Source of the DNA: Zanthoxylum bungeanum
Lineage: Eukaryota > Streptophyta > Magnoliopsida > Sapindales > Rutaceae
Reading direction: 5' to 3'
NCBI GenBank assembly: GCA_019454045.1
Contig: SKCR01051263.1
Coordinates: 1-64,000 of the forward strand
Length of the DNA stretch: 64,000 bases
In this document: positions 45,299 through 56,196 of the stretch, piece after piece
How the letters are laid out: each line of letters starts with the position of its first letter
How positions within the stretch are numbered: position 1 is the first letter of the stretch
Translations under genes and position numbers: made by a program
Notes under the pieces: model-generated
What the model was told of the DNA's origin: nothing
Databases searched by the model: none
What the model saw: only the letters and a program-made list of their open reading frames with translations

Positions 45299-47311
45299 AT
45301 AGTCTAGGGAGTCAGTGACTGCAGTGGGCAGAGTGCTGGAGTCTTGTATACATAGTATACTCGGGGTACTAGTATGTGAGGCACTACTTCTCCAATATCT
45401 GATCCTCGAGTACGTCCTCAAAGCTCTATAGAAAGTTTAGTAAACATTCCTAAAGTTATCTGAGTTTCTTCTTAATAAAGTGATCGTAACTCTTGTTCCA
45501 GCCGAGAATCCTTCCGTAGCCATCTTCGTTTAATAACAAGAATTTGAGACAATTTATAAGAATAGATAGTAAGGTTCTGAGAAAAAGGAGTGGGAAGAGA
45601 AAGATATAAGAAAAGTATGATGTACAAATGTCCACAGCAACCAGAAACAATTAGAGGTAAATATACAGAAACAAATAAACAAGGAGGTATCAGAACCAAT
45701 AGTAGTAAAAAGAATAGGATAAGCCTGAGCAAAAGTAAAATGTCTGGTAGACCCAAGTAAGTTTTCTTCCATTTTCATAAAATTCCTTTCTCTTTAGAAA
45801 ATTCTTCCAAACGGATCCAGTAGCCTTCGAATACCTCATGGAGATAACAAGTTTTCCCCGAATCATGAAGAATAGACAGAAAGATAAAAAAAATAAGAAA
45901 TCGGGATTAGCTGATAAAATAGACACAAGATGCAACAATGGATGTAGAGTTCTAGATACCCAAACTCAGACCCGTAAGCAAATACAATGAAGGCTTTAAA
46001 GAGAAATGATCAGTTGCCTTAACCAAAGGAATTTATATAGATAATGCTGACCTACCAAATTCCTCGCCACCTAGTGATTCCAGTTAAGGAATTTGTTCTG
46101 ACAGAGTCTATCTCATACCTACCCTACATGCGTAATAAACTCCACCATGACACAAAATGCCAGAGTGAGGACATCGATATTCGTCGAAATGTAAGATGCT
46201 AGTTCCAGCCCTTCTCTGTATAGACGAATATAATCATAATAAAACCTAATGAGAGTTTATTCTAAGATGGAGATAGAATACATTGGGAAATATATTATCC
46301 AGGAAAAGATTAAGAAGGCCTCCAAGGCTAAAGAATGGAGAATTCGGCTTAGACCGTGATTGGAAAGTTACAGTAATTGTAAGAACAAAGACAGACCTGT
46401 GAGATCGGAAGCACACAGGATTTAACAAAAAGTACAAGTATGTACAGTGAGGTTAAATAGAAAAGTTGTAGCCTATCGCAAAACTAGAGAGAAGAAATCT
46501 AGGAAGTAGCCAGAAGAATGAGCCACCACTAGCCTTGGTAATATGACTTAAAACTAAGAATTAGGATATAGGAAAAATTCGAAAAGGATACTGCTCGTAG
46601 TAATGAAGATCAGATAATAAGAATAGATAATGTAACTTGAGGATAATAAGTAAATGAAGACTTTGGGTTGATTGATGAATATTAAGGAACTTTAAGACAT
46701 TGAATAGTTGATGTAGTTACCAATGGAATGAATAGAAAATAACAGGAATGTTTATTCATAAATATCTATGGGATGCATATACTCACCCCTCCACTTAGAG
46801 CTCAATAAAGAGAAGAAGCAGTAGAGAAGAGTATTTGACAAAATAGACGAACCGTGAGATGGCTAGTAGCCAAACAAATAAGTTTCACGGAATATAGATA
46901 AGAAGAATGAGATAGAATAGTTCGAAGTCATAATAAGTCGGGCCAAATTTGGAATCCATCGTTGAATTGGAAACCTTTAAGAGAGTAGAGACTCAAAAGT
47001 ACGACGAAACCAGAGAGAGCGACTTTCAGGAGTATAGTATATAACTCATAAGAATCTCATTGTATCAAAAAGGAAGAACTAGATATAGAGAGGAAATAAT
47101 GTAACCAAGAAATTTAATAGTGATGTCCTAAGTAATCGAAGTTGATGGAGTTTCCAGAGGAGTAAAGATATTATGAGTTTAGGGAATTGAGATGAGAAGG
47201 AGATCTATGTAGTGAAGCAAACTTCATAAGGAGGAATGCCAAATGGAGTATAGTATGACTCTGAAAAAGAGTAACGATTTATTATGGTTAAACAACAGAA
47301 CTAGTAATAAG
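45299..47311 (+). mobile_element. internal region of the plus-strand gypsy copy, no readable gene
   Basis: Begins like the minus-strand copy ('agggagtcagtgactgcagt'). It then becomes A/G-rich and shows no readable gag or pol in any frame; the minus-strand frames at 45,456-45,938 are low-complexity shadows. It continues after the copia insertion at 55,583-56,196. Similarity to gypsy beyond the first roughly 100 bp is inferred from position only. Confidence 0.5.
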
Positions 47312-47316
47312 AAGTA
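47312..47316. other. target-site duplication AAGTA, left copy (right copy 55,578-55,582)
   Basis: AAGTA directly precedes the outer end of the left LTR (TGTTGGGT at 47,317) and directly follows the outer end of the right LTR (CTAACA at 55,577). Confidence 0.93.
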
Positions 47317-49212
47317 TGTTGGGTTTCTAGGTTTATTCACAAGATCAAATAAGCATATAAATGTGAATGAATAACAAAGAAGAGTGGCAGAAACACACTT
47401 AGAATGATCGGCTTTTGGATGCGTTGATCAACAAAATTTTCCTCCAAGATGATTTGTTGAAGTCGGCCAAGGGACACCACAAGCTCCAAGCTCTCAAGTT
47501 GGTTTCCCTAACACCTTGATGTGATTCTTTGATGAGTGCTAGCTCTCAAAAATTGCCACAATTTTTGATCTTGTTCATGAGTAGTTTCGGTCAAATGGAA
47601 GAACAAGGGCAGAGAAGAAAATTGCTTCAATTTTTCGGTAAGGAGAGAAAGAAATTGACTTGTGTAAATGATATCAAAAATCAAAATATTTCATATACCA
47701 AACATGGTTTGGTAATGGTCAATCATGACATCAAATGGAGTGTAAAAGAAGTCACCACCAAACTCACCAAAACCCATCACCAAAAAGCTACTTTAAAGTG
47801 ACAAGTGATGTGATGGTTGATGTGACATGTGGGCCTCACTCGATTCAAAATACGAGTGGGCCCGCAAACACTCCCGGGCTTGGCTTCGCTAATTCTGAAT
47901 TAATGAACTTCCGTCGCGACGTAATTAAATCGAATTTAATTAAATAATTATGCCTAGCAAAATTACTATTCACGTCGCTAACGAATTAATTCTAAATTAA
48001 TTTGTTTGCCCAAATTAAAATCCAATTTTAATTCCGCGTCGAAATCTAATTTCCTTTAATATATCAAATATATTATTTTATTGATTAATTCCAAATTTAT
48101 CTTTCTCTCTCATCAAATAGTACTTTATCCCAGATAAAGTCTCTCCACAATTAATCCCAGATTAATTAAGCTCGAATCATACGTCATCGGTGTATCTTCG
48201 GGAAGCGACCCAAGAGATCCCTGGATATGTTGGCAGTAAATCCGGTCGTCGGACTATCCGAATACGTACGTACCTAATACTACGTTTTTACCGATTTACG
48301 AGACAAGGTTGGCTTCTAGCAAAGCTCCATGTCTACCCAATTCTCCAGAAATATTCTTAATGGAATATACGATCTCTATCATGCGTAGTATACATAGTAT
48401 TGCATATTGTGATCCAGTATCAGATGTCACATGCAATGCCTGGGGCTGGTATAGTGTCTGCCCCGTACGAAGCATATATCGGATTACTAGCAACTAGTCT
48501 CTTTATTATCGGATAATCATGACCTAGTCATATTATCTCGATGGTTGCAACCCTTAGAGAACCAGTTCTGTATCCCTGTGTGACCATCATCTCCATATGA
48601 CTGAAGTGATACTTCTGTCTTGACATCAAACCCAATACACTACGATTCTCAATAAACCCAGAAGAGGCGTACACAGAACATGTTAAAGTCCTGGACGACC
48701 AAAACAAAAGTGTATTGATTGTCGCAAGTACTAGTGATGCAAGTCTCAGGTTAAGACCAAATACACCTACCCTGATGCAGACTCCCATAGACACATAGTC
48801 ATACTACCAATGGGATTCCGCGAGGTCTATCCAGAGCGAAGCTGTTTTCCATACCATCGGTAAAACAAAACCTCCTATCACATTTGCATAAGTATCCGAT
48901 ACTTAAATATATAAGAACTATGCTGTTACGCTTCCATAACACGCACAAGTGAGATACTAGTCTATTCCGCATTATCAATGTCCAGTCTCGATAATACTAC
49001 GACTTGGGATATTTAATGATTAAACCATCGTGGATTGATACTGTCTCATATCATCTCAATCTGGAACTAATCATAAGGACTTTCATCATTCACACATTTA
49101 AGTAATCTAATTACGAAATGATAAAAAGGCAATTTCATTGCTACATAATTAATTTGTACAAAACCACAATATTTTTACAAACAGTGATGCTATGGGTCAT
49201 AACTGTCCAACA
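47317..49212 (-). repeat. 3' LTR of the minus-strand copia element
   Basis: 1,896 bp, TGTTGGAC start at 49,212 and AACCCAACA end at 47,317. It includes the inverted-repeat cluster (about 47,886-48,165), where one member uses arms TAATTAAAT and ATTTAATTA not found at that place in the 19,155 element. The short sense frame occupies 48,794-48,528. Confidence 0.92.
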
Positions 49213-49224
49213 ATCTCCCACTTG
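49213..49224 (-). other. polypurine tract (minus strand)
   Basis: Reverse complement of ATCTCCCACTT, adjoining the 3' LTR. Confidence 0.85.
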
Positions 49225-49271
49225 GCCTATAGCCAGTCACTCAAGCGTCTAATACCTGAACTATGTACATG

Positions 49272-50042
49272 TCACTCAAACTTTTGCTGAGGAATAGCTT
49301 TCGTCAGTGGATCTGCAATGTTGTCCTCTGATGCGACCTTCTCGATCTTCACATCGCCACGATGTATGATCTCATAAATCAGATGGAAACGATGAAGAAC
49401 ATGCTTGGATCGTTGATGACGGTTCCTTAGCCTGCACTATAGCCCCGTTATTATCACAATATAATGGAACGGGCTCAGCTGCTAACGAAATTACTCTAAT
49501 CCAATCATGAATTTTTGGATCCAATCTGCCTCATTTGCTGCTTCAGCTGCAGTGATATACTCCGCTTCTATTGTTGAATCGGCAACAGTCTCTTGCTTGG
49601 AAGATTTCCAGCTTACTTCTCCGTTATTCAAACAAAATATATACTCAGATTGCGACTTACAGTCGTCTTTATCGGTTTTTAAACTTGCATCGGTATAGCC
49701 AGTTACCTCAAGTTCTCTATATCCATAGATTAAGAAAACATCCTTAGTTCGTCTAAGATACTTAAGGATATTCTTAACCGCTATCCAGTGACTTTCACCT
49801 GGACCGGCCTGATAGCGACTACACATGCTCAAAGCATAGGAGACATCAGGTCGTGTATATATCATGGCATACATGATCGATCCGAATGCCGAGGCGAACG
49901 GTATCCGACTCATGTTGTCTCTCTCATCTTGAGGTTTAGGACACATGTCCTTAGATAGAGTGACGCCATGTGACAGAGGCAACAGTCCCCTCTTGGACTG
50001 ATCCATGTTGAATCTCTTCAACACTTTGCCAACGTACGTGCT
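49272..50042 (-). pseudogene. copia RNase H
   Basis: The open piece 50,024-49,491 has 'FASAFGSIMYAMIYTRPDVS' (RT-RNase H linker), 'TGYTDASLKTDKDDCKS' (first catalytic Asp) and 'WKSSKQETVADSTIEAEYI' (catalytic Glu and Asp). After a one-base shift near 49,491 the end is readable in another frame to 49,272, with 'YCDNNGAI' and 'DNIADPLTK'. It removes RNA from the RNA-DNA hybrid and makes the polypurine primer. Confidence 0.9.
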
Positions 50043-51017
50043 CTAGGAGAGTCCAAGCATCTTTCTAGATCTATCCCGGTAGATCTTTATTCCTAGAATA
50101 AAGGCTGTTTCTCACAAATCTTTCATGGAGAATTTCAATGAAAGTCAAGCTTTCACCGACGTTAACATGGGAATTTCATTGCCAATAAGCAATACATCGT
50201 CAACATAAAGGACAATGAATGTCAGTGCTCTCCCACTAACCTTCTTATATACACAAGGATCATCCTCGCTTTGAACGAAATCATATTCTTTTAGGATCTC
50301 ATCAAAGCGTTGGTTCCAAAAACATGATGTTTGCTTCAATCCATAAATGGATCGATTTAGCATACAAACCTTGTTTGCAAGTCGCGGCACGAAAAAACTG
50401 TCAGGCTGTTGCATATAAACATCCTCCAAAAGGTTTTCGTTAAGGAAAGCGGTTATTACATCCATCTACCATATCTCGTAATCGAAATATGCAGCTATTG
50501 CAAGCATTATCCGAATGGATTTAATCATGGCAACGGGTGAGAAAGTTTCATCGTAATCGACACCATGTCTTTGATGATACCCCTTCGCTACAAGCCTAGC
50601 TTTGTACGTTTGTACGTTGCCATCCATGTCGGTCTTCTTCTTGAAGACCCATTTGCATCCAATAGGCTGTACGCCTTCTGGTGCATCAACCAGTGTCCAA
50701 ACTTGGTTGGTGTATATGGAATCCATTTCGGACTTCATGGCTTTTTGCCATAAAGCGGAATCGATATCTTGTATCGCTTCCTCATACGTAGCCGGTTCAT
50801 TATCCTCAATGAGATTAATATCTACATGAGGTGAGATCAGAAACCCATACCTCTCAGGTTTTTTCCTGACTCTCTCTGACCTACGCGGTCCTTGTGTAAT
50901 CGAAGATTGTGGTACAGATTCATCCCTGATGAACTGTTCATGTTCCGTTGAGGATTCTATGCCAGGAACAGTATCACTCCGATTTTCATCGAGTTCTACT
51001 TTCCTCCCACTTACCAC
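50043..51017 (-). pseudogene. copia reverse transcriptase (RVT_2)
   Basis: Begins in the linker with 'RRSERVRKKPERYG' and includes 'WVFKKKTDMDGNVQTYKARL' and 'KGYHQRHGVDYDETFSPVA'. After a TAG (50,466) comes the first active-site Asp in 'MDVITAFLNENL', then 'SIYGLKQTSCFWNQRFDEIL' and the catalytic YVDD ('VLYVDDVLLIGNE', about 50,205). Stops at 50,145, 50,112 and 50,043 follow. All catalytic Asp residues are present, so only nonsense changes inactivate it. Confidence 0.92.
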
Positions 51018-51098
51018 TGTATTTAGGAATTCCTTTTCAAGGAAAACCGCATGTAGAGCAACAAATACTTTGTTCTCTTGTGGGTGATAGAAGTAATA

Positions 51099-51671
51099 TC
51101 ATTTGGTTTTCCTAGGATATCCTATAAAAAGGCATTTATCCGATTTGGGTTCAAGTTTGGTACCTTCCAAACGTTTGACGTATGCCCAGTATCCCCAAAT
51201 CTTCACGAATGAGAAACCCGGTTTCTTTCCTGTCCATATCTCATACGGAGTCTGTTGAACAGACTTTGACAGAACCTTATTTAAAATAAGTATTACACTG
51301 TTTAATGCATATCCCCAGAAGGAAATAGGTAGCTCAGTGCGACTCATCATCGACCTTACCATGTCTAACAAAGTTCGGTTTCTCCGTTCAGACACACCAT
51401 TTAATTGTGGTGTTCCAGGAGGAGTCCACTGTGAAAGAATACCATATTCTTTCAAGTTGTCAAGAAACTCATTGCTCAAGTATTCGCCACCACGGTCCGA
51501 CCGTAATGTCTTAACACTTTTACCGGTCTGTTTTTTAACTTCGTGTCGAAACTCTTTGAATTTCTCAAAAGTTTCCGACTTGTATCTCATAAGATACACA
51601 TAACCATAACGCGATGCATCATCCATAAAGGTTACAAAGTATTCGTATCCACCTCTAGCCTGGCTAGACAT
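51099..51671 (-). pseudogene. copia integrase core
   Basis: 190-codon open piece. The catalytic triad is readable: Asp in 'FMDDASRYGYVY', Asp in 'LRSDRGGEYLS', Glu in 'NGVSERRNRTLLDM'. Then come the 'YEIWTGKKPGFS' and 'GYWAYV' motifs and the 'LFIGYPRKTK' motif. A TGA stands where copia integrases have Gly before YYF. It would insert cDNA with 5-bp duplications, matching the AAGTA flanks. The start shown is only the first Met after the preceding stop. Confidence 0.92.
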
Positions 51672-51699
51672 GGGCCCACAAACGTCACTATGAACAAGG

Positions 51700-52300
51700 G
51701 CTAATAGTTATGTGGCTCGCACACCTTTACCGCTAAAAGTTGACTTAGGCATTTTGCCTAATAAGCAAGATTCACAGACGTCATATGAATTTGGATCAAA
51801 TTTGTCCAAGTACCCACTCTTCGAAAGTGTGGATATGCGAGTCTTGTTTATGTGTCCTAGACGACAATGCCACATATAAGTTTCATCTTTATGACTTACC
51901 TTAAGTCTTTTGTTTGTTACAGAATATGGTTGAGATTGATTTATATTCAAAATATAAAGACCATTATTTACAACAGCAGTGCAAATTTCTATTTCATTTT
52001 TATACATAAAACACCCAGTGTTTCGAAATACAAAAGTATACCCATATTGGGTTAACATAGATACATAAATAATATTCCTAGTCAAACTAGGTACATAATA
52101 ACAGTCCAAAAGTTCAAGTACATGCCCATAGGGCAGTTCCAAAACAAAAGTGCCCACGGCCAAAACGGCAACAGATGTCCCATTTCCAACACGCAGATCA
52201 ATCTCCCCTAACGCCAGTTTCCTGCTAATACGAAGATCCTGCACATCAGTACAAATGTGAGTACCACAACCAGAATCAAAAATCCAATTTTTAAAACTAG
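51700..52300 (-). pseudogene. copia aspartic protease and pre-integrase zinc finger
   Basis: The protease carries the catalytic motif as DSGCGTHI (Asp at about 52,277-52,275, residue 181 of the open piece starting at 52,817). It would cut the polyprotein. The integrase N-terminal HHCC finger follows: His 317 and His 322 ('WHCRLGHINK'), Cys 348 and Cys 351 ('VCESCLLGK'), all four present. A TAA at 51,708-51,710 separates this from the integrase core in the same frame. Confidence 0.88.
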
Positions 52301-52339
52301 AAGTAGTCATGTTTATTTCTATAACAAACATATATGAGG

Positions 52340-53182
52340 CCGGTGCCTTGCCCGCCTTTATCTCCTTCTGGAGCGCCTTGTACTCGCGGCAGTCACGTTT
52401 CCAATGACTCCGCTTCCTGTACTGGAGGCAAACATCATGAGACTTGTCATTCGGCTTCCCAGAAGCCTTTGACGTTTTACCATTACCCTTCTTCTTATGC
52501 TTTTTCTTTTTCACACCTCCAGTCGCCTTGGGCCCAGCCCTCGGTGAATGAGATGTCGATGCAAAGTGCGCCTCGCGCTTTTTGCCCTTTTGGAGCTCTT
52601 TCTCTGCCTCACGTAGCGTTGACATCAGCTCTCCAAGAGTTTGCTCTTGGTTCAACATGTTGTAGTTCATGATGAACCCACTCCAAGTGTCGGGGAGAGA
52701 CTGCAAGATCAAATCTATAGAGGTCTCTATCTCATAGACAATCCCCATTTGTCCAAGATGATCAATATCGGCAATCATCTGTGTCACGTGATGTTCAACA
52801 GATGTACCATCTGACATCCGAGCATGGAAGAGCTTCTTCTATAACTCATATCGTTGCGATCTAAGGTTAGATTGGTACAGATCATGCAATTTCGCCAACA
52901 TGTTATAGGGATCCAATCCCTTATTTTGTCGACGGAATTGCTGAGTCATAGCAGCAAGCATAATAGACTGAGCAGTCGCATTATCGTCACTATGTGTCTC
53001 CCAAAGATCTAGCTCGAGCAACTGATCAGATTGGGCTTAGGCCCAAGAGGTCTCTCTATGTTATATAGAATCCTCTCAGATCACAGGACTATCTTGAGTT
53101 TGAGTTCCCAATCGGAGAAGTTAGTGTCGTTGAAGACATTGTCTCCCATGATTATGTCACGGACACTACTCTTTCCAGTCAT
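52340..53182 (-). pseudogene. copia gag domain
   Basis: Capsid/nucleocapsid part, packaging element RNA into virus-like particles. The UBN2-type gag domain contains 'TSIDLILQSLPDTWSGFIMN' and the following 'GELMSTLREAEKELQKGKK'. A lysine-rich stretch lies at about 52,515-52,470. The zinc knuckle at 52,430-52,389 should be CX2CX4HX4C but has Tyr in place of the second Cys, so RNA binding would be impaired. A TAG stop at 52,839-52,841 and an N-terminal frameshift break it. Confidence 0.88.
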
Positions 53183-54231
53183 TTTAACTGTGATAATCTA
53201 ATTATCCAATTAACAATGTAGGGTACAGTCCAACTGTTACAAGAAAAATAACATTATATTAGTCCAACTAATAAAATAATTTTGACGAAATATTTGAAAG
53301 CGCGTAAAGCTAAGTATTTGAACGAAATTGCAAATTCAATACTAGCCTCCCACTATTTTTCGGCGAGCCTCTAACCCTCTGTCGAGTACTCGGAAAACCC
53401 AGTTTCCTAGTGGGCTAGGATCCCGTTAAATAACGCAAAACCTTGACTTTGGCCAACAAGATGTATGATATTTAACTAGGTAGATCTCGAAGATCAATTG
53501 GATCTTATCCAATTCCTAGATCCGGTAGGTGGACCTCCAAGTCCGAAACATATATACAATATATATGCCAATATATCCAATATATTTTCCTAACCTTTTT
53601 CCTCTGAATCAACTAAGCCTTGGCTTTGGCACAACAAGCTTAATGATTCCAGTTAAGCGGGACCCATTGGCGTGGGAAAACTTCGTAATCAATGTCGATG
53701 GACAAGAAGTGATCTTGACTTTGGCCAACAAATCACAACTTGGACAAGACACCGATATGGAACAAAGCCTTCATGATTCAAACGTATCCGCGATTGACAA
53801 AGGTCTTGACTTTGGCCAACAAACTAATGTCAATCTTGGATCTTGTGTAAGAATCACTCAATCGGGAAATATCGTTTAATATGTTTTGAGGGTTTTTCGG
53901 GTAAATTGGCAACCAATTTATTATCTTTGTTAGGTCTCATCATCATACACCCTTAAATATGCATTCTAAACACATAATAAGGCGCGAAAGTAAATTAATA
54001 ACGATATGCGGATGGATATTTAACAACTAGTTCCTAGAACAAATCACTTCATTTCCTCTCCCCGGCTAGCACTATTCTACTTATACCCAATTACATAATA
54101 CAATGATAGAAACCTCATTACATTGAGGGGAATTAGGTGAGAAGAGAATACAAAGAAATAATGAGAGATAAGGCTGGACACGCAGGTCCAATTTATAATT
54201 CTAAATTTACAACAATTTCTAAAATTGCCAT
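53183..54231 (-). mobile_element. copia leader, truncated (minus strand)
   Basis: Matches 22,950-24,160 in reverse complement, with 'ttggccaacaa' phrases (53,450-53,820) and the 'ggacacgcaggtcc' phrase (54,177). The part nearer the primer-binding site is missing, and the sequence passes at about 54,232 straight into the middle of the 5' LTR. An open + strand frame (53,529-53,879) is a shadow. Confidence 0.78.
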
Positions 54232-55577
54232 TTAATTAATTCTGAATTAATGAACTTGGCTTCGCTAATTCTGAATTAAGGAACTTCCGTCGCGACGTAA
54301 TTAAATCAAATTTAATTAAATAATTATGCCTAGCAAAATTACTATTCACGTCGCTAACGAATTAATTCGTTTACCGGAATTAAAATCCAATTTTAATTCC
54401 GCGTCGAAATCTAATTTCGTTTAATATATCAAATATATTATTTTATCGATTAATTCCAAATTAATCTTTCTCTCTCTTCAAATAGTACTTTATCCTAGAT
54501 AAAATCTCCCCACAATTAATCCCAGATAAATTAAGCTCAAATCATACGTCATCGGTGTATCTTCGGGAAGCGACCCAAGAGATCCATGGATATTTTGCCA
54601 GTAAATCCGGTCGTCGGACTATCCGAATACGTACGTACCTAGTACTACATTTTTACCGATTTACGAGACAATGTTGGCTTCTAGCAAAGCGCCATGCCTA
54701 CCCAATTCTCCAGAAATATTCTTAATGGAATATACGATCTATATCAGGCGTAGTATACGTAGTATTGAGTATTGCGATCCAGTATCGGATGTCACATGTA
54801 AGGCCTGGGGCTGGTACAGTGTCTGCCCCATACGAACCATATATCAGATCACTAGCAACTAGTCTCCTTATTATCGGATAATCATGACCTAGTCATATTA
54901 TCCCGATGGTTGCAACCCTTAGAGAACCAGTTCTGTATCCCTGCGTGACCTTTATCTCCATATGACTGAAGTGATACTTCTGTCTTGACATCACACTCAA
55001 TACATTACGATTCTCAATAAACCTAGAAAATGCGTACACAGAACCTGTTAAAGTCCTGGACGTCCAAAACCAAAGCGTATTGATTGTCTCATGTACTAGC
55101 GATGCAAGTCTCAGGTTAAGACCAAATACACTTACCCTGATGCGGACTTCCATAGACACATAGTCATACTACCAATGGGATTCCGCAGGGTCTATCCAGA
55201 GCGAAGCTGTTTTCCGTACCATCGGTAAAACAAAACCTCATACCACATTTGCATAAGTATCCAATACTTAAATATATATAGAACTATGCTGTTACGCTTC
55301 CATAACACGCACAAGTGCGATACTAGTCTATTCCGCATTATCGATGTCCAGTCTCGATAATACTATGACTAGGGATATTTAATGATTAAACCGTCATGGA
55401 TTGATATTGTCTTAGATCATCTCAATCCGGAACTAATCATAAGGACTTCCATCATTCACACATTTAAGTAATCTAATTACGAAATGATAAAAGGCAATTT
55501 CATTGCTACATAATTAATTTGTACAAAACCACAATGTTTTTACAAACAGTGACGCTATGGGTGATAACTGTCTAACA
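54232..55577 (-). repeat. 5' LTR of the minus-strand copia element, 3' part deleted
   Basis: About 1,346 bp, matching 49,212-47,870. At the deletion joint (54,232-54,290) 'aattctgaattaa...gaactt' occurs twice, so the join was accompanied by a short duplication. The outer end reads TAACA instead of CCAACA. Confidence 0.88.
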
Positions 55578-55582
55578 AAGTA

Positions 55583-56196
55583 CAGAGGCAACATGATAGA
55601 ATATTTAGAGAGCATGACTCTAGAGAAGGTTCACAATAAGAAGTAGTATGACCGATAGTCAGAAGGAGAATCAATAGTGAAGTGAAGCATGAAACTCATG
55701 TAGTATCTAGTAAAAGAAGTTTAGGTGGAGAGTCGATGCCAGATGGGTAAACACGGGAGTTCTAGGCTTATAGACAAACATCATGTACAACCACAAGGAG
55801 ATTAACACCACCAGTAAGATGTCAGGACCAAGTCCCACCCTCCCAACCCTCGATTTACAATAGTAGTAAAGATGGACCTCAGTTTTTACTTTAAAGATAT
55901 TCTCAGAAACAAGTGAATACACAGTAAAGTAGACCGAAATATAGAAGTCTTCAGATTTAATACAAGAATGGGGTTAAAAAAGAGAAATTGGTACTAAGTA
56001 AAAGGTTTAGAAGAAATATATTCTATATGAGATGATTAAGAGTTAATGTAGTAGTCAAGCAATTACGTAATGCAAAATAACTAGTGACAGAGACAAAGGC
56101 ATAGACCACAGAAGTTCAGGTATATAATAGTGCAAGAAAGAAGACAAATGACAACAAGAAGAATACTTGGAGAAAGAACTGTCGAAATAAGATGAC
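55583..56196 (+). mobile_element. continuation of the plus-strand gypsy internal region
   Basis: A/G-rich sequence without coding capacity, the other side of the AAGTA insertion site and so continuous with 47,311 before the copia insertion. It ends ATGAC before gypsy copy B; ATGAC would be copy B's left target duplication, whose partner is outside the window. Confidence 0.5.

Larger units (their letters stand above)
49272..53182 (-). pseudogene. copia gag-pol polyprotein, one frame broken mainly by stops
   Basis: Reading from the start codon at 53,182 there is one frameshift near 53,040-53,105. From about 53,021 to 49,491 a single frame then runs through gag, protease, integrase, RT and RNase H, interrupted only by stops ending at 52,839, 51,708, 51,099, 50,466, 50,145, 50,112 and 50,043. 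A further one-base shift near 49,491 puts the last part of RNase H in another frame, ending at 49,272. At least four stops sit where Gln (CAG) or Trp (TGG) is expected, consistent with C-to-T/G-to-A decay of methylated DNA. The domains are listed separately. The long-LTR copia lineage (Angela/Tork-like) is only a guess. Confidence 0.92.
47317..55577 (-). mobile_element. minus-strand copia element with readable gag-pol, 5' end deleted
   Basis: Order on the minus strand: partial 5' LTR (55,577-about 54,232), partial leader (54,231-53,183), gag-protease-integrase-RT-RNase H (53,182-49,272), polypurine tract (49,213-49,224 in reverse) and 3' LTR (49,212-47,317). It is flanked by AAGTA on both sides. 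Integrase before RT is the copia order. A deletion removed the last roughly 550 bp of the 5' LTR, the primer-binding site and about 1.6 kb of leader, so this copy can no longer replicate. Its coding region is nevertheless the best guide to the family. Confidence 0.93.

Noticed and set aside
45456..45938. Leucine/phenylalanine-rich minus-strand frames resembling membrane proteins
   Set aside because: They are the complement of A/G-rich low-complexity DNA; no start context, domain or conservation supports a gene.
53529..53879. 116-codon plus-strand frame
   Set aside because: It lies in the copia leader, antisense to the element, and is not open in the other leader copies at 9,516-10,733 and 23,300-24,160.
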